A stretch of 64,000 nt of DNA from Prevotella sp. (GTDB lineage Bacteria; Bacillota; Clostridia; Oscillospirales; Ruminococcaceae), in the NCBI GenBank assembly GCA_023663025.1, contig JAMPIC010000007.1, positions 1 to 64,000 on the forward strand, given 5' to 3'. The position numbers and the translations under genes are program-made. The notes beneath the pieces were generated by a model. The model was not told the DNA's origin. It saw nothing but the letters and a program-made list of their open reading frames with translations, and did no database searches. Positions 61,079-64,000 of the stretch are shown one piece after another (position 1 is the first letter of the stretch; every line of letters starts with the position of its first letter).

Positions 61079-63128
61079 TGCCGTCCTCCTTACAGGCGCT
61101 TTCCAGCCTTACTCTTTTTACTTTCAAGTTCATTTCCTGAAAAAATATCCCGCCGCTCATTCTTTCCACCGCTTCGGCGGGGACTATGACAGAGCATTCC
61201 GAAAGCTCGATATCCGGGTGTATCCAAGCGCCTTCGCCGTACTGCAAAAGTATTTTTTCTTTTTTACGGTCAACCGTTTCCTTAAGCTCGATCTTTCCGT
61301 CCAGGGTTTTCCACAAGCCGCCGTTGTTGCAGACGTGAAAGCCCTGAAAATCTTCGCCGCCGATGTGTTCGATCTCAAGCGTCATCAGCACGTCCCCGTC
61401 AAATTCAAGGAAAGCCGATTTCGACACGGAAGCTCTGTTTACGCCGTTAAATTCAATACGGCTGCCCGCAATATCCGCCGTAATAATTTTTTCACCGTTT
61501 TCCGTGACTGTCTTTTCCGCTGCGGCGTTAAAATCGCTGTAGTCCCGCATATAATACCTGCCCGTTTTTTCGCCGTTTTCCAAGGTGACGGACTTTACCG
61601 CCAAATTCAGCGTCTCAAAGCCGAGAGAACCTCCCCGCAGATTTTCAACGCCCTCCCGCGAGACGGTCATGCCGTAATGCAGCTCCTCGCCGTTTACAAA
61701 TATCCAGCCGTTTTCGTCAGCCCAAGGGTACATTTCCGTGGAAAGATGTTCTATAACGTTCTTTCCCGAACCGTCCACGGGAATGAAGCCCGTTTCCGTT
61801 CCCTCGGTATCCATAACAAAATCCACGGTGATTTTTACGTCGCCCCCGAAGCTCTCCAAAACCGAAACGGGAATAGCTCCGCAGTACTCGAAATCGTCCC
61901 CGAACCCCGCGTCAAAATCAATTTTAACTGTGCCGTTATTTTCGGTAAATACGGTATTTTCCGTTGCGTCAGGAATTAAATGCTCCATCGCATTACCGCC
62001 GCCGATATGCGTTCCCGCAATAAAAGCCGCAGCCAAAGCCGCCGCTTCGGCTGCAAAAAATATAATTTTTTTCACGCCGGTATTTTTGCCGCAAACCGCG
62101 TTTTCGGTATCCTCGGCAAAATGTCCGAACTGGTTATAATCGTCGGGGATATTTATTTTTTCGCCCGTTATTTTCAGCGCAGCAATATCGTTTTTTAGTT
62201 TCGAGGCGTGACCGTACCGATCCTCCGCGCTTATTCCCGCAGCTTTTTCTATAACGCGGAAAAGTCCGCTGTCATCGTTTTTTTCCCCGAAATCAAGGCT
62301 TTCGTTTCCCGTGATCCGCGAATACGGATCGGGCGGGACTTTCCCCGTCAGCGCATAATACAAAACCGTACCCAGCGAATAAATATCCGTCCATTCGCCG
62401 TAGTTTCCGTTGCTTTCGTACTGCTCCGCGGGAGTAAAACCCGATTTCATTATCACGGTAAATTTGGGTAAATTTTCAGCCGTAAAAATACGCGCCGCTC
62501 CGAAGTCGATAAGCTTAACCCTGCCGTCTTTGCAAAGCATGATATTATCCGGCGAAATATCTCTGTGGAGAAGCTGCGCGCTGTGGATAATTACCAGCGC
62601 CATGGAAAGTCTTTCGGCAATGTAAACGGTTTGCTGCACCGAAAGCGTCCCGTAATTTTTTATGTAATTTTCCAGCGTTATCCCCGAAAGATATTCCATG
62701 GCGAGATACGCCGTATTGTTCTCGTAAAAATAATCAAAAACGCTTAAAATATTTGAATTTCCGTTAAATTGAAAAATGCGTTCCGCTTCTTGATAGAATT
62801 TTTCAGCGCCCTCGGCAAATATTTTTTCGCTGCTTTTTTCGGCGGGGTAAACAGAACCGTCAGCTTTCCGCGCCGCAATTGTTTTGGGAAAATATTCTTT
62901 TATCGCAACCGTTTTTTCATTTTTCAGATCGTACGCCGTATAAGTAATACCGAAGCCTCCGCTGCCTATAACTCCGCCTGTAATAAAGCGGTTCCCGAGC
63001 TTTGTTCCCCTTTTTAAAAACAAATCATTGCCGCCGCGCCTTTTATTTGCATATCCGCAAACGGGACATACTTTTCCGTCCATGTGCGAAAAACAGTTCC
63101 TGCACAATTTTTTATTTAATTTCGGCAC
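61059..63128 (-). CDS. Transmembrane Ser/Thr protein kinase with N-terminal zinc ribbon
   Basis: A 689-residue protein. Zinc ribbon Cys9, Cys12, Cys21, Cys24; kinase domain with glycine loop 55-60 (GSGGFG), Lys77, HRD 188-190 with Asn195 and DFG 208-210; one membrane segment about 355-375; then a large extracytoplasmic part with two related beta-rich domains (about 395-535 and 550-675), each closing with a GG..F...NL.VK.V.L pattern. All kinase catalytic residues are kept. There are no PASTA repeats, so it is not PrkC. Start GTG 63128 is six bases after GGGAGGTG and behind a consensus promoter; the ORF to 63272 runs over the promoter. Confidence 0.9.
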   Translation of the reverse strand: MPKLNKKLCRNCFSHMDGKVCPVCGYANKRRGGNDLFLKRGTKLGNRFITGGVIGSGGFGITYTAYDLKNEKTVAIKEYFPKTIAARKADGSVYPAEKSSEKIFAEGAEKFYQEAERIFQFNGNSNILSVFDYFYENNTAYLAMEYLSGITLENYIKNYGTLSVQQTVYIAERLSMALVIIHSAQLLHRDISPDNIMLCKDGRVKLIDFGAARIFTAENLPKFTVIMKSGFTPAEQYESNGNYGEWTDIYSLGTVLYYALTGKVPPDPYSRITGNESLDFGEKNDDSGLFRVIEKAAGISAEDRYGHASKLKNDIAALKITGEKINIPDDYNQFGHFAEDTENAVCGKNTGVKKIIFFAAEAAALAAAFIAGTHIGGGNAMEHLIPDATENTVFTENNGTVKIDFDAGFGDDFEYCGAIPVSVLESFGGDVKITVDFVMDTEGTETGFIPVDGSGKNVIEHLSTEMYPWADENGWIFVNGEELHYGMTVSREGVENLRGGSLGFETLNLAVKSVTLENGEKTGRYYMRDYSDFNAAAEKTVTENGEKIITADIAGSRIEFNGVNRASVSKSAFLEFDGDVLMTLEIEHIGGEDFQGFHVCNNGGLWKTLDGKIELKETVDRKKEKILLQYGEGAWIHPDIELSECSVIVPAEAVERMSGGIFFQEMNLKVKRVRLESACKEDGNGNASD

Positions 63129-63156
63129 GGCTGACACCTCCCGCAAATTTATACTT

Positions 63157-63185
63157 ATTATAGCATAAATAACATTCATTGTCAA
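63157..63185 (-). promoter_or_regulatory. Consensus sigma-A promoter of the kinase-XRE operon
   Basis: On the minus strand: perfect TTGACA (63185-63180), 17 bases, perfect TATAAT (63162-63157). It excludes the longer kinase reading frame. Confidence 0.9.
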
Positions 63186-63208
63186 ACAGCCGGAAATGCT
63201 TGCCGATA

Positions 63209-64000
63209 TCAGCGGAAAACAAGAAGTCCCGCGCTGTAAACGATAAACGATACCAGCCAAGCCGCCGCACACTGTATTATAACCAATATCACGGCGGATT
63301 TTCCGCCAAGCTCGCGTTTTACCGCAGCGACCGCTGCAATGCAGGGCGTATACAAAAGCGTAAACGTGAGAAAGCTCGCCGCCGACAGGGGAGTGAACAT
63401 TCCTCCCAGAACCGTTCCCAGATCGGCAGAGCTTGACCCTGTCAGCACCGCCAGCGTGGACACCACCGCTTCCTTTGCGGAAAATCCCGTGATGAGCGCC
63501 GTAGCCGCCCGCCAGTCCCCAAAGCCCAAAGGCTTGAACAGGGGAGCGATAACCGTCCCCAGCATGGCGAGCAGACTGTCCGAGCTGTTTCCGGCGACGT
63601 TCAGGTGCAGGTCGAACGTTTGCAGGAACCAGATGATGATAGTTGCAAAAAATATTACCGTAAACGCTCTTTCAAGGAAATCCTTTGCCTTGTCCCACAT
63701 CAGCATTGCCACGCTTTTCGCCGACGGCATACGGTAGTTCGGCAGCTCCATTACGAACGGAACGGGGTTCCCTCTGAACTTGGTCTTGTTCATGATAAGT
63801 CCGCAGACTACGCCCACCGCCATTCCCGAAACGTACAGAGCCATCATCACCAACGCCTTGTGTTTCGGGAAGAACGCCGCCGTGAAAACTGCGTAGATAG
63901 GCAGTTTCGCGCTGCATGACATATACGGCGTGAGGAAGATGGTCATGCGCCTGTCCCGCTCGGAGGAAAGCGTTCTCGTCGCCATTATCGCGGGGACGCT
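63209..64000 (-). CDS. feoB: Ferrous iron transport protein B, C-terminal part (cut by window end)
   Basis: The last 263 or so residues of FeoB, open at the right edge. IMATRTLSSERDRRMTIFL and PYMSCSAKLPIYAVF are the Gate/FeoB core signature; ELPNYRMPSAKSVAMLMWDKAKDFL, GFSAKEAVVSTLAVL and LLYTPCIAAVAAVKREL follow. At least six hydrophobic segments are visible. The GTPase domain would lie beyond 64000. It imports ferrous iron. The ATG at 63985 is internal. Confidence 0.95.
   Translation of the reverse strand, partial: SVPAIMATRTLSSERDRRMTIFLTPYMSCSAKLPIYAVFTAAFFPKHKALVMMALYVSGMAVGVVCGLIMNKTKFRGNPVPFVMELPNYRMPSAKSVAMLMWDKAKDFLERAFTVIFFATIIIWFLQTFDLHLNVAGNSSDSLLAMLGTVIAPLFKPLGFGDWRAATALITGFSAKEAVVSTLAVLTGSSSADLGTVLGGMFTPLSAASFLTFTLLYTPCIAAVAAVKRELGGKSAVILVIIQCAAAWLVSFIVYSAGLLVFR

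Noticed and set aside
54025..63128. An anti-phage defence island
   Set aside because: There is no nuclease, helicase, NTPase or toxin domain among these proteins; membrane stress or sensing fits better, though neither is proven.
1..64000. CRISPR arrays, tRNA or rRNA genes, prophage or insertion sequences
   Set aside because: No regularly spaced repeats, cloverleaf sequences, integrase or transposase genes were seen on either strand.

Overview
The window looks like chromosomal DNA of an endospore-forming, anaerobic-type Firmicute (class Clostridia, most like the Ruminococcaceae/Oscillospiraceae). The evidence is spoIIIAF-AG-AH, a Bacillus/Clostridium-like housekeeping gene order, AGGAGG ribosome binding sites, TTGACA-17-TATAAT promoters, AddAB instead of RecBCD, and an FtsY/SMC/RNase III cluster. 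A probable bile salt hydrolase suggests a gut habitat. The species cannot be named from the sequence alone. No tRNA, rRNA, CRISPR array, phage or transposase gene was seen.

Left arm (1-17.25 kb, all + strand): the end of the spoIIIA operon, then the conserved block yqhY(asp23)-nusB-M22 peptidase paralogue-xseA-xseB-ispA-(PAP2-like)-dxs-tlyA-nadK-argR-recN. This matches the Bacillus subtilis order, except that accBC and folD are absent and an M22/TsaD-like gene sits where folD would be. After recN, where bacilli have spoIVB-spo0A, there is a soluble hybrid histidine kinase with its own consensus promoter, then citrate synthase.

Middle (17.35-53.9 kb, all - strand): tsaD, a methyltransferase, a DUF998-like membrane protein, rimI and dusB; four small accessory genes; polA, rdgB, ftsY, an unknown gene, smc, a radical SAM gene, rnc and plsX; a small A+T-richer accessory patch around tag; trmFO; a lipoprotein and an orphan YgiT-type zinc finger; topA, dprA, a SpoU-type methyltransferase; the infC-rpmI-rplT operon with an attenuated leader and a non-canonical infC start; a membrane-anchored helix-turn-helix protein; addA, addB; mpg, a GNAT acetyltransferase; and the bile salt hydrolase candidate.

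Right arm (54.0-63.1 kb, - strand) is the most unusual part: a run of ten genes for proteins built from zinc ribbons, SPFH-type domains, membrane segments and coiled coils, ending in a transmembrane Ser/Thr kinase with its own N-terminal zinc ribbon and a duplicated extracytoplasmic domain, plus a small XRE-type regulator. Three SPFH-type paralogues and two tandem cysteine-rich coiled-coil paralogues suggest repeated local duplication. One cysteine-rich paralogue is split by a run of ten C residues, which is either a phase-variable tract or a sequencing error. The cluster resembles, and goes well beyond, the zinc-ribbon/SPFH genes of the B. subtilis pspA-ydjGHI locus; a membrane-surface sensing or stress assembly is a reasonable inference but unproven. 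The window ends inside feoB.

A short palindromic intergenic repeat occurs as two identical 26-base copies 18 kb apart, with a related hairpin at the window start. One copy supplies the stop codon of mpg.
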